43,043 bases of DNA from Mycobacterium sp. (GTDB lineage: Bacteria > Actinomycetota > Actinomycetes > Mycobacteriales > Mycobacteriaceae). A program made the position numbers and the translations under genes. Each line of letters begins with the position of its first letter. Within the stretch, counting starts at the first letter, position 1. Below are positions 1-7,553 of the stretch, piece by piece. The notes under the pieces were generated by a model. That model ran no database searches. It saw only the letters and a list, made by a program, of their open reading frames with translations, and was not told the origin of the DNA. The stretch covers positions 1 to 43,043 of the forward strand of contig WOYS01000041.1 of NCBI GenBank assembly GCA_011620645.1, written 5' to 3'.

Positions 1-36
1 GTTCATTGCAAATGCGGCGTTCATTGCAAATGCGAC
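1..36. repeat. Tandem 18-bp duplication at window start
   Basis: Two adjacent 18-bp copies (1-18 and 19-36) beginning gttcattgcaaatgcg differ at one base. They lie in non-coding DNA beyond the 3' end of the phosphofructokinase gene. The left edge of the window prevents telling whether more copies precede them. This is the first of many similar short tandem duplications in the window. Confidence 0.85.
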
Positions 37-179
37 GTCGCGGAGTTCGGGCTCTTTGCACGTGCCCGGCGGTGTTCTGCAGTCTGTTCGGCAACTACCA
101 TGACACAGCGGATTTTGTGTCCTGAGAGGACCGATCCGGTCGGCTGAAAGACTGCCAGATGGCGGCACGACGAACCGGC

Positions 180-1316
180 TCATGGCCCGATCGCGGTATA
201 GCTGGACATCTCATCGCCGAAGTTGATCCCCATATCTCGGGCGGTTGCCAACGAGTCACAGTCGAGTGGGACAGTCTTTTGCCGGCTGGTCGCTTCGGCC
301 AGCGGCACATAGTCGACCGTCGGCGGATTCAGGGCCACCATGACGCCGCTGTGCCCTTCGTCGAGTGCCCGCACCGCGGCGGCGCCGAACCGTAAACCGA
401 GTAACCGGTCGAACGAGGTCGGTGAGCCGCCGCGGAGAAGATGCCCGAGCACGACGGTGCGCGCCTCCCGCCCCGTCATCGATTCAAGGCCCGCGGCCAC
501 CTTGGCGCCGATCCCCCCGAGGCGCTCCGCCTGACCAACCGTCTTCCCGACGATCGATATCGCGCCACCCGCCGGGCGAGCGCCCTCGGCGACGCAGATG
601 ATCGAGAACTTCGCCCCGTGCCGCTCGCGATGGGCAATCAACGCTGCCACCGGCTCGAGACTGAACGGAATCTCGGGGATGAGGATCGCGTGCGCGCCCG
701 ACGCCATGCCGGCGTTCAACGCGATCCAGCCTGCGTACCGGCCCATCACCTCCACCACGATGATCCGTCCGTGCGATGCCGCGGTCGAGAACAACCGGTC
801 AATGCACTCCGACGCGAAATCCACCGCAGTGTCGAAGCCGAACGTTGAGGTTGTCTTTTCGAGATCGTTATCGATCGTCTTGGGCACACCGACCAGCCTC
901 AGCCCCGCCTCATACAGGTGGCGGCCGATCGTCAGCGAACCGTCGCCGCCAATCGTTATCAGCGCGTCTATGCGGTGTTCCTCGAATCGGCCGAGCAACT
1001 CTTGGGTCCGGTCGACCTCGATCCACGTGCCGTCGCTTTGCTGCACCGGGAAGGCGATCGGATTCCCGCGATTCGTCGTGCCGATGATGGTGCCGCCCTG
1101 ATGCAGGATGCCACGAACCCGTTCGCGGGTGAGATCAATCAATCCACCATCCGGATACTCGTCAGGCAGCAGCAGCCCGTTGAAACCGTCGCGGATACCG
1201 ACGACATCCCAACCACGGTTACGCGCAGCCAAGGTAGCTGATCGGATTACGGCGTTGAGCCCCGGCGCGTCGCCGCCCCCAGTGCTGATTGCAACCCGTT
1301 TGATGCCGACACTCAC
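180..1316 (-). CDS. pfkA: 6-phosphofructokinase (PfkA family)
   Basis: Cytosolic glycolytic enzyme phosphorylating fructose 6-phosphate to fructose 1,6-bisphosphate. The 378-residue protein carries the nucleotide loop GGGDAPG near residue 13, GGDGS at 123-127, the catalytic PKTIDND at 145-151 (Asp149 as base) and MGRYAG. The two residues that usually distinguish phosphoryl donors are mixed: Gly in GGDGS, as in ATP enzymes, and Lys in PKTIDND, as in pyrophosphate enzymes. From family knowledge this Gly/Lys combination occurs in ATP-dependent actinobacterial PFKs, so ATP use is favoured but not proven. The start is GTG at 1316 with no clear ribosome-binding site. The gene is divergent from the pyruvate kinase-like gene at 1568, so a shared control region between them is likely. 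Confidence 0.93.
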   Translation of the reverse strand: MSVGIKRVAISTGGGDAPGLNAVIRSATLAARNRGWDVVGIRDGFNGLLLPDEYPDGGLIDLTRERVRGILHQGGTIIGTTNRGNPIAFPVQQSDGTWIEVDRTQELLGRFEEHRIDALITIGGDGSLTIGRHLYEAGLRLVGVPKTIDNDLEKTTSTFGFDTAVDFASECIDRLFSTAASHGRIIVVEVMGRYAGWIALNAGMASGAHAILIPEIPFSLEPVAALIAHRERHGAKFSIICVAEGARPAGGAISIVGKTVGQAERLGGIGAKVAAGLESMTGREARTVVLGHLLRGGSPTSFDRLLGLRFGAAAVRALDEGHSGVMVALNPPTVDYVPLAEATSRQKTVPLDCDSLATARDMGINFGDEMSSYTAIGP

Positions 1317-1403
1317 GGTGGAACCGTACGCAATAACACTCCGAACCGCACGGTGAATCGCACACGGCAGGGCGTGCGAACCCCGGCTTCGCCCGGCGAT
1401 GCC

Positions 1404-1418
1404 CGGACTCTTTGTCCG
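1404..1418. promoter_or_regulatory. Inverted repeat between pfkA and pyk
   Basis: CGGAC-TCTTT-GTCCG, perfect 5-bp arms around a 5-bp centre, in the 251-bp spacer between the divergent glycolytic genes. It resembles a DosR half-site pair (GGAC...GTCC) but the centre is one base longer than in the DosR consensus, so DosR binding is doubtful. It could be an operator for another dimeric regulator, or chance. Confidence 0.3.
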
Positions 1419-1567
1419 ACGACAGTGTGTGGTGAAACGGGTACTTGATCCATCCCCTCGATTCGCCGCTAACCCGAGTACCGGTTCACCCGCCCGTTAC
1501 CACGTCGCCAACTGCATGCAGAGCGGGCTTGGTAGCCTGCGCTGGCCAACCAAACCCAGGAGTCGGC

Positions 1568-3538
1568 ATGTCGAAGTCGAGCGAAGCCCAGCACGCCGCC
1601 CCTAGCGTCCCGGATGTCGATGCGAACCACGAGCAGCGGTTGGGTCGACTGCTCGACGAGATCGACGGACTGCTGGCCCGTTTGTCCGATGCCGAAACGC
1701 AATGGTCGGCGTGGCTCAGTGCCGTCGGGCCCGAGCATCGAGTGAGCGCCCGAAACCTTGTCCACTACTGGGCAATACGGCAATGCGACCTACGCGACCT
1801 GCAAGACCGGCTCAGGGCATACGGACTGTCGTCGCTGGGCCGCAGCGAGGCTCACGTGCAGGCCACCCTGTCGTTGATCCGTTCAGCGATTTCCTCGATG
1901 ATCGGCGGCAGTTGGTTGCCGCCGGACCGTCCGGCCGTGGGTGTCGACGAGGGTTTCGAACTGCTGTGGCGCAGAACCGGCGAGTTGCTCGGGCCGGCCC
2001 CGGTCAATCACCCGACCCGCATCATGGTCACCCTGCCGTCGGCAGCAGCTGTCGACCCCCAGGTGGTCAGCGATCTGGTCAAACGTGGGATGAACGTCGC
2101 ACGCATCAACTGTGCACACGACGACGCCGAGGCGTGGCACGCGATGGCGGTCCATGTACGACAGGCAGCTGAGTCGGCGGGCCAGCATTGCCTGATCGCG
2201 ATGGACCTCGCCGGGCCGAAGCTGCGAACTGGGCCGCTCGAACCCGGGCCCCGAAGCATCAAACTTCGGCCGCGGAAGAACGCGCTCGGCAAGGTCCTCG
2301 CCCCGGCTCGCGCATGGCTGACCGCGAGCGAAGACCCCACCGACCCGCCGGAGGCGGGCATGCCATCCCTTCCTGTGCCACAGCAGTGGCTCAGCCGCCG
2401 CCGCGACGGCGACGTCTTGGAACTGCGCGACACCCGCGGTTCGAAGCGCAAACTCGTACTGACTAACAAACTCGTACCAACCAACGAGCATGAATCAACA
2501 GGTCCTAGGGGTGGCTTCGTGATTACGGCCGCCAAGACCACTTACCTCGCGACCGGGTCGATCCTGACCCACAGCGACGACGTACCGATCGAACTCGGAG
2601 TGCTGCCTGAGACCGAACAGAGCCTTGTGCTGCATCCCGGGGACATTCTCCATCTCACCAGGGACTGTTCACCCATGCCGGTCGCCGCCAGCGGTGTGCC
2701 GCGGATCGGGTGCACCCTACCTGAGGTGTTCGACCATGCCCGCACCGGCGACACGGTACACCTCGACGACGGCAAGATCAGTGGCGAAATCGTCTCAGTG
2801 AATCACGACGTTGTGGCGGTGCGCATCGACCGGCCCGCGCAGGCCGAGTCAAAGCTCAAGGCCGGCAAGGGGATCAATGTGCCCGACACGGTGCTGCCCA
2901 TATCGGCCCTCACAGACAAGGACGTCGCCGACCTCGCTTCGGTGATCGAACTGGCAGACATGGTCAACATGTCCTTCGTGCGCGATCCGTCCGACGTCGA
3001 GCGCTTGCTCGATGAGCTCGACCGCCTCGGGGATAAGGACCTAGGCATCGTGCTCAAGATTGAAACCATGCAGGCTTTCGAAAACCTTCCGCAGCTTATC
3101 CTCACGGCTATGAAGCGACGCCGTGTCGGGGTGATGATCGCCCGCGGCGACCTCGCGGTCGAGTGCGGCTACGAGCGCCTGGCCGAACTCCAGGAGGAAA
3201 TCCTGTGGTTGTGCGAGGCCGCGCACATACCCGTGATCTGGGCGACCCAGGTACTCGAACAACTTGCCAAGAGCGGACTTCCGTCGCGTGCCGAGATCAG
3301 CGATGCCGCCATGAGCGAACGTGCCGAATGCGTGATGCTCAACAAGGGTCCGTATATCAACGATGCTGTCGTCGTCATCGATAACATCCTCGGGCGGATG
3401 ACGCCGCACCACTACAAGAAAACCGCGCTGATGCGAACCCTGCATTCCTGGCGCCCCGAACCGGCACTGGCGACCGAAGAGCATGGCGGACAGGGGATGT
3501 CGGTGCCTAGTGGCCGTCCCGAAGAAAAGGTGAAATAG
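1568..3538 (+). CDS. Atypical pyruvate kinase (no C-terminal domain)
   Basis: Predicted to convert phosphoenolpyruvate and ADP to pyruvate and ATP. The ATG at 1568 is chosen because AGGAG lies 5 bp upstream; an earlier in-frame start at 1445 has no such site. The 656-residue product has an N-terminal extension of about 150 mostly helical residues, then a pyruvate kinase barrel: GMNVARIN near 175, DLAGPKLR at 213-220, the catalytic signature LKIET with Lys497 and Glu499, RGDLAVE with Asp528, and an ATQVLE segment. It stops soon after the barrel and so lacks the usual C-terminal regulatory domain. Potassium ligands look altered (Ser to Ala in the NFSHG region, Thr to Leu after Asp213), and Lys218 stands where potassium-dependent enzymes have Glu, a known marker of potassium independence. 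Canonical MLSGETA is replaced by MLNKGPY, so activity should be tested. Pairing with pfkA supports a glycolytic role. Confidence 0.85.
   Translation: MSKSSEAQHAAPSVPDVDANHEQRLGRLLDEIDGLLARLSDAETQWSAWLSAVGPEHRVSARNLVHYWAIRQCDLRDLQDRLRAYGLSSLGRSEAHVQATLSLIRSAISSMIGGSWLPPDRPAVGVDEGFELLWRRTGELLGPAPVNHPTRIMVTLPSAAAVDPQVVSDLVKRGMNVARINCAHDDAEAWHAMAVHVRQAAESAGQHCLIAMDLAGPKLRTGPLEPGPRSIKLRPRKNALGKVLAPARAWLTASEDPTDPPEAGMPSLPVPQQWLSRRRDGDVLELRDTRGSKRKLVLTNKLVPTNEHESTGPRGGFVITAAKTTYLATGSILTHSDDVPIELGVLPETEQSLVLHPGDILHLTRDCSPMPVAASGVPRIGCTLPEVFDHARTGDTVHLDDGKISGEIVSVNHDVVAVRIDRPAQAESKLKAGKGINVPDTVLPISALTDKDVADLASVIELADMVNMSFVRDPSDVERLLDELDRLGDKDLGIVLKIETMQAFENLPQLILTAMKRRRVGVMIARGDLAVECGYERLAELQEEILWLCEAAHIPVIWATQVLEQLAKSGLPSRAEISDAAMSERAECVMLNKGPYINDAVVVIDNILGRMTPHHYKKTALMRTLHSWRPEPALATEEHGGQGMSVPSGRPEEKVK
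2450..2485 (+). repeat. In-frame 18-bp imperfect tandem repeat in pyk
   Basis: Two 18-bp copies (2450-2467, 2468-2485; three mismatches) encode the repeated hexapeptides KLVLTN and KLVPTN in the variable insertion of the pyruvate kinase-like protein. The duplication preserves frame. Confidence 0.7.
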
Positions 3539-3621
3539 CGAAGCCGACGAAGCACGGTGTGGAAGACAAACGCGGTGGTGTCCCCAGGACTGGCGGACAT
3601 GGGGGCGGCATGGTTGCGGGG

Positions 3622-3783
3622 TCATCGGTGGGGTTTGGCGCTGTAGCGGAGCGTGAGGTCGGTGCCGAGGTAGACGGTGTGGTTGTCGTTGAGGGCTTGG
3701 CAGAGTTCGTCGATGGCGGCGATGTGGCGGGGCGCTGGCAGCGGGTCGAGGCGGACGTGCGGAGTGTTGGTGCCACGGTCAAG
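3622..3783 (-). pseudogene. Decayed ORF fragment, possibly transposase C-terminus
   Basis: In the 295-bp spacer between pyk and the sensor kinase, one minus-strand frame is open for 53 codons and ends at a stop at 3622-3624. It reads as a plausible protein C-terminus, including IAAIDELCQALND and YLGTDLTLRYSAKPHR, with no start codon or upstream body (a stop lies at 3784-3786). The TDL-LRY-KPH ending recalls C-termini of mycobacterial transposase-like proteins, but this is from memory and uncertain. It is best read as the remnant of a mobile or conserved ORF; otherwise this spacer holds only the kinase ribosome-binding site. Confidence 0.35.
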
Positions 3784-3833
3784 TTAAGCTCTGAGCGTCT
3801 TCCCCAGATCCCGGGGGAACGGAGGTTTGGTGC

Positions 3834-5546
3834 GTGGCACTCGGCGATGAGAATTCGGCATTTACCGCCTTGGGGCAACGTGGACTCGTCGGCAGCATGC
3901 ACGCGCAGCTCGACGAATTGCTGGCCTCGCGCGACCAAATGGAACGACTGCTACGGGTGATTGTTGGCCTGGCATCCGACCTCGACCTCGACGCCACCCT
4001 GCACCGCATCGTGACCGCAGCGATGGAACTGACCGGAGCCCGTTATGGTGCGCTGGGCGTGCACGCTGCCGACGGCACGCTTTTGTCGTTCCTGCACTCC
4101 GGCATTGACCCTGACACCGCCGAAAAGATCGGTCACTTGCCCGTGGGTAAGGGTGTCCTCGGTCTCGTGCTCGACCACCTCGAGCCGCTACGCCTCGACG
4201 ATTTGGGCGCACACCCATCGGCGGTGGGCTTCCCTGAACACCACCCGCCGATGGGCCCCTTCCTCGGGGTGCCGATCACGATCCGCCAGCACACCTTCGG
4301 AAGCCTGTACCTGACCGCGCCGACCTCCCGCGCAGCGTTCACCGAAGCCGACGAAATCGCTGCGCGTGCGTTGGCCTCCGCAGCCGCAGTCGCCATCGCC
4401 AACGCCCGACTGTTCGACCAGACACGCCTCACCGCCAAGTGGATGGAGGCCGGCAGGGCCATCACCACGGCATTGGTCGCCGAGGCTGACCCCGTCGCGC
4501 GGCCACTGAAGATGATCGCTGAGCGCGTGTGCGAGCTGGCCAACGCCGACCAGGCCATCGTGCTGGTGCCCAGTGACGCCGATCTGCCCCCAGCGGAGGT
4601 CGACAGCCTGGTGGTGTCCGTCGCCGTCGGCTTGTGCGCCGACGAAGTGTTGGGCCAGCGCGTGCCGATAGAGGGCTCGACGAGCGGCGGGGTCTTTCGC
4701 ACAGGCATTCCGCTAATACCCGAGTCGTTCCGCCACCCCATTCAGGGGTTCACCGACATTGGCCAACGGCAGGCGATCGTAATGCCGCTGGGTGCCCAGA
4801 CCTCGACCACGCTCGGCGTCCTGGTGGTCGCACGCAACAAGCACGACACTTCTTTCGACAGCAGTTATCTCGACCTGGTCAGCGATTTCGCCGATCACGC
4901 CGTCGTCGCCTTGGTGTTGGCCGAAAGTCGCGAGCAGGCGCGGGAGCTGTCGGTGATCTCCGACCGCGAACGAATCGCCCACGACCTGCACGATCACGTC
5001 ATCCAGCGCCTGTTCGCGGCCGGAATGGATCTCCAGGGCACCATTGCCCGCTCGCGCTCCCCCGAGGTCAACCAACGGCTGAACCGTACGGTCAACGATC
5101 TGCAAGCCACGATCGACGAGATTCGCGCCCGGATTTTCGCGCTTCAGACGCCGGCGACGGAGTCCGGTTTTCGTAAGAAGATTCAGGACGCCATCGCCGC
5201 TCTCACAGAGAACCGTGCCATCGAAACGACACTGCGGATATCGGGGCCGCTCAGCGCCGTTGGAACGGACATCGCCGAACAGGCCACCCCCGTGATCGTG
5301 GAGGCGGTGAGCAATGCCGTGCGCCATTCCGGCGCTGAGCATCTCGTCATCTGCATCGAGGTCACCGACGAGCTGACCATCGACATCAGCGACGACGGCT
5401 GCGGCATCAAACCCGACAACCACCGCCACAGCGGGCTGGCGAACATGCAGCGCCGAGCCGAACTGGTCGGCGGCAGTTGCGAAGTCGTTGGCGGGACGGG
5501 TGGTGGCACTCGTGTGCATTGGAGCTCACCTATCGTGCTGTTCTGA
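3834..5546 (+). CDS. DosS/DosT-type heme GAF sensor histidine kinase
   Basis: Cytoplasmic gas/redox sensor kinase of the dormancy (Dos) type. GTG start at 3834 with GGAGG 8 bp upstream; 570 residues. Domains: GAF-A about 45-195, GAF-B about 215-365, HisKA_3 dimerisation helix with the H-box IAHDLHDHVIQR (His383), and HATPase about 475-570 (N-box EAVSNAVRHSGA, DDGCGI, GLANMQRRA). GAF-A keeps the proximal heme ligand in EHHPPM (His137) and the distal Tyr159 (SLYLT); both, and His383, align with M. tuberculosis DosS H149, Y171 and H395 at a constant offset of 12. At the position of DosS Glu87 there is Gly75, as in DosT (Gly85), which suggests an oxygen-binding DosT-like sensor. No response regulator gene lies in this window, so the partner must be encoded elsewhere. 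Confidence 0.93.
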   Translation: MALGDENSAFTALGQRGLVGSMHAQLDELLASRDQMERLLRVIVGLASDLDLDATLHRIVTAAMELTGARYGALGVHAADGTLLSFLHSGIDPDTAEKIGHLPVGKGVLGLVLDHLEPLRLDDLGAHPSAVGFPEHHPPMGPFLGVPITIRQHTFGSLYLTAPTSRAAFTEADEIAARALASAAAVAIANARLFDQTRLTAKWMEAGRAITTALVAEADPVARPLKMIAERVCELANADQAIVLVPSDADLPPAEVDSLVVSVAVGLCADEVLGQRVPIEGSTSGGVFRTGIPLIPESFRHPIQGFTDIGQRQAIVMPLGAQTSTTLGVLVVARNKHDTSFDSSYLDLVSDFADHAVVALVLAESREQARELSVISDRERIAHDLHDHVIQRLFAAGMDLQGTIARSRSPEVNQRLNRTVNDLQATIDEIRARIFALQTPATESGFRKKIQDAIAALTENRAIETTLRISGPLSAVGTDIAEQATPVIVEAVSNAVRHSGAEHLVICIEVTDELTIDISDDGCGIKPDNHRHSGLANMQRRAELVGGSCEVVGGTGGGTRVHWSSPIVLF

Positions 5547-5604
5547 TCGCAGGACCGGGCCCCGAACCCGCGGCACGCGGTTCGTCCCGCGCATCCATGA
5601 CCGA

Positions 5605-5636
5605 AGAGTTGGACGTCACCAGAGTTGGACGTCACC
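5605..5636. repeat. Tandem 16-bp duplication downstream of sensor kinase
   Basis: Two perfect adjacent copies of agagttggacgtcacc (5605-5620 and 5621-5636) in the spacer between the sensor kinase and the DUF3349 gene. Confidence 0.9.
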
Positions 5637-5740
5637 GCCGCACAGGTCGCGCAAGTCCGATACCAACGCCGGATTAATGCACGACGAATACCAGTAACCA
5701 ACCCTGACGAACGCGCGCGCCGCAGACGATACTCAGAATC

Positions 5741-6070
5741 ATGACCATCACATCGACGTTCCACTCGGTCCTCGAATGGCTGCGGGCCGGCTATCCAGAC
5801 GGAGTGCCCGGCCCGGACCGCGTACCCTTGCTTGCGTTGCTGAGGACCACTCCGCTGTCTGAGGAACAGATCAACGAGATCGTCTTGGAAATATCCGACG
5901 AAGAATCACACGCCCCTGCTGGCCATCTGATCGACAAAGACGAGATCACCCGCTTCATTTCGGACCACGTCCACCACGACGCAGGGCCGGAGAACATCAA
6001 CCGCGTCGCGGCGAAGCTCGCTGCGGCCGGATGGCCATTGGCGGGAACAGGGGCCGGCTCGTCGACCTGA
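5741..6070 (+). CDS. DUF3349 family small protein
   Basis: A 109-residue soluble protein of the mycobacterial DUF3349 family, recognised from its opening VLEWLRAGYPDGVPGPDRVPLLALL and the helical middle with SEEQINEIVLEI. The family is small, helical and widespread in mycobacteria; its function is not established. The C-terminal half (DEITRFISDHVHHDAGPENINRVAAKLAAAGWPL) fits the family, and only the last few residues look disordered. The ATG at 5741 has no strong ribosome-binding site. It stands alone between the sensor kinase and the ferritin-like gene, all on the plus strand but with wide spacers. Confidence 0.8.
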   Translation: MTITSTFHSVLEWLRAGYPDGVPGPDRVPLLALLRTTPLSEEQINEIVLEISDEESHAPAGHLIDKDEITRFISDHVHHDAGPENINRVAAKLAAAGWPLAGTGAGSST

Positions 6071-6156
6071 GCACCAAACGGTACCGATTACGTTGCGCCA
6101 GTGGGCTGCCGCTGCCGACAGTTGCACAGGCGATGTAGTAGCTGAACGCGCGTTGA

Positions 6157-6172
6157 TCACGCGAGGGCGTGA
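6157..6172. promoter_or_regulatory. Palindrome upstream of ferritin-like gene
   Basis: TCACGC-GAGG-GCGTGA, perfect 6-bp arms around 4 bp, 18 bp upstream of a TTGACA hexamer at 6190-6195. Its place just upstream of a possible -35 element suggests an activator or operator site. The regulator is unknown. Confidence 0.35.
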
Positions 6173-6189
6173 ATCTACACGCCCGCCAG

Positions 6190-6222
6190 TTGACAGCGCG
6201 GCCGAACGGGGCGCAGTATGAT
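6190..6222 (+). promoter_or_regulatory. Possible promoter of ferritin-like gene
   Basis: A consensus TTGACA at 6190-6195 and TATGAT at 6217-6222 face the ferritin-like gene. The 21-bp spacing is longer than the usual 16-19, so a true promoter may use a different -10 (for example CAGTAT at 6214-6219). A transcript from here would start near 6230 and leave about 40 bases of leader before the ATG at 6271. Confidence 0.3.
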
Positions 6223-6270
6223 TTTCGCCACATGGCCACTGGTCGTACCGGGGAGGAAAGGCGGCAGCAC

Positions 6271-7371
6271 ATGACCACGAGGGATAAGTACACCGAAGCG
6301 CCCGCGCCGTACTCGTGGGAGGTCCCCAACGCCGGCGACGCGCGCTTCACCTGGGAGTATGACGAAAGTCGTGCCCGGCTGCTGTCCCTCTATCAAAAGG
6401 GCAAGGACAAGCAGTGGGACGCCCAGTCGCGCATCGACTGGACCCTGGACGTCGACCCGACGAACCCGATCGGGATACCCGACGAGTTACTTTCGCTGTT
6501 CGGCAGCCCGGCCTGGGAGTCGGCCGACGAAGCGCGCCGTGCCGAGATGCGCCAGCACAACGCGGCCTGGAGCTTCTCGCAGTTCCTGCACGGGGAGCAG
6601 GGGGCGATGGTGTGCGCGGCCAAGATCGTCGAGGTCGTCCCGGACATGGACGCGAAGTTCTATGCCGCCACCCAGACCATGGACGAGGCCCGCCACGTCG
6701 AGGCCTTCTCACGCTTCCTCCACGAGAAGATCGGCATGGTCTACCCGATCAACAAGAACCTGGGCGCACTGCTGGCCGACACCCTGAACGACTCGCGTTG
6801 GGACATGCCCTACCTCGGAATGCAGGTGCTCATCGAAGGGCTCGCCCTCGCCGCCTTCGGCGTGCAGCGTGATCTGGCGCCTGAAGGCTCGCTGGCCAAG
6901 CAACTGCTTGCCTACGTCATGCAGGACGAGGCCCGCCACGTCGCCTTCGGCCGAATCTCGTTGAAGGACTACTACTCCGCGCTCACCGATGCCGAGCGGG
7001 GCGATCGCGAAGAGTTCGTCGTGGACGCCTGCTACCTGATGCGCGACCGGTTCCGCGGCGAGGAGGTCTTCGAGACGCTCGGTCTGAACGTCAAGGAGTG
7101 CGCCGAGTGGGTGGACAACTCACCGCTGATGATCCAGTTCCGCTCACACCTGTTCAGCCGAATCGTGCCGATCGTCAAGGACATCGGGTTGTGGGGCGAC
7201 AAGGTGCAGAAGGCCTTCTCGGACATGGGTGTGCTCGACATGGCCGGCTTCGACATCGAGGCGCTGATGAAAGCCGATGAAGATCAGGCGGACGCACTGG
7301 ACCAAGCGCACGCCGAGATGGCGGAGCGGGCCGTCGAAGTGGACCAGGTGATCGCGGCGGGGGCGAGCTGA
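6271..7371 (+). CDS. Diiron ferritin-like protein
   Basis: A predicted four-helix-bundle diiron protein of 366 residues. Two EX(n)DEARH iron-binding motifs are visible: Glu109 with DEARH at 138-142, and Glu189 with DEARH at 219-223, giving the expected set of four carboxylates and two histidines. This pattern places it in the ferritin-like/ribonucleotide-reductase-like superfamily with N-oxygenase or desaturase-type oxidases; the substrate cannot be told. The ATG at 6271 is preferred because the upstream in-frame starts (6169, 6232) precede the GGAGG at 6252-6256, although that site is 14 bp from the ATG. A role in oxygen activation or iron/peroxide handling fits the neighbouring redox genes but is inference. 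Confidence 0.82.
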   Translation: MTTRDKYTEAPAPYSWEVPNAGDARFTWEYDESRARLLSLYQKGKDKQWDAQSRIDWTLDVDPTNPIGIPDELLSLFGSPAWESADEARRAEMRQHNAAWSFSQFLHGEQGAMVCAAKIVEVVPDMDAKFYAATQTMDEARHVEAFSRFLHEKIGMVYPINKNLGALLADTLNDSRWDMPYLGMQVLIEGLALAAFGVQRDLAPEGSLAKQLLAYVMQDEARHVAFGRISLKDYYSALTDAERGDREEFVVDACYLMRDRFRGEEVFETLGLNVKECAEWVDNSPLMIQFRSHLFSRIVPIVKDIGLWGDKVQKAFSDMGVLDMAGFDIEALMKADEDQADALDQAHAEMAERAVEVDQVIAAGAS

Positions 7372-7503
7372 ACCGAACAATGGGGGTACGCCGGGGCATG
7401 CTCGAATATTCGCACGGCTGCATCCACGTAACGCTCCCATAGGCCGTCGTTCACCGGCTGTTCTGAGCGACCCACCGGCGAGAACCGAAGGACCCCGCAT
7501 CGT

Positions 7504-7517
7504 GGGACCAAAGACCC
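7504..7517. promoter_or_regulatory. DosR-type box upstream of DUF5994 gene
   Basis: GGGACCAAAGACCC matches 12 of 14 positions of the mycobacterial DosR consensus GGGACTWWAGTCCC; the flanking CA also fits. It lies 36 bp before the ATG at 7554, a plausible position for DosR control of the DUF5994 gene. It is the best match noticed in the window. Confidence 0.6.
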
Positions 7518-7553
7518 CAGCGATGAACCCGGCGGTGTGACGATGCTGAAGAC

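Noticed and set aside
129..141. GACCG-ATC-CGGTC hairpin as pfkA terminator
   Set aside because: The stem is only 5 bp, has no U-tract and no supporting context; too weak to annotate.
1445..1567. Longer N-terminus for the pyruvate kinase-like protein
   Set aside because: The upstream in-frame start has no ribosome-binding site, while ATG 1568 has AGGAG at ideal spacing.
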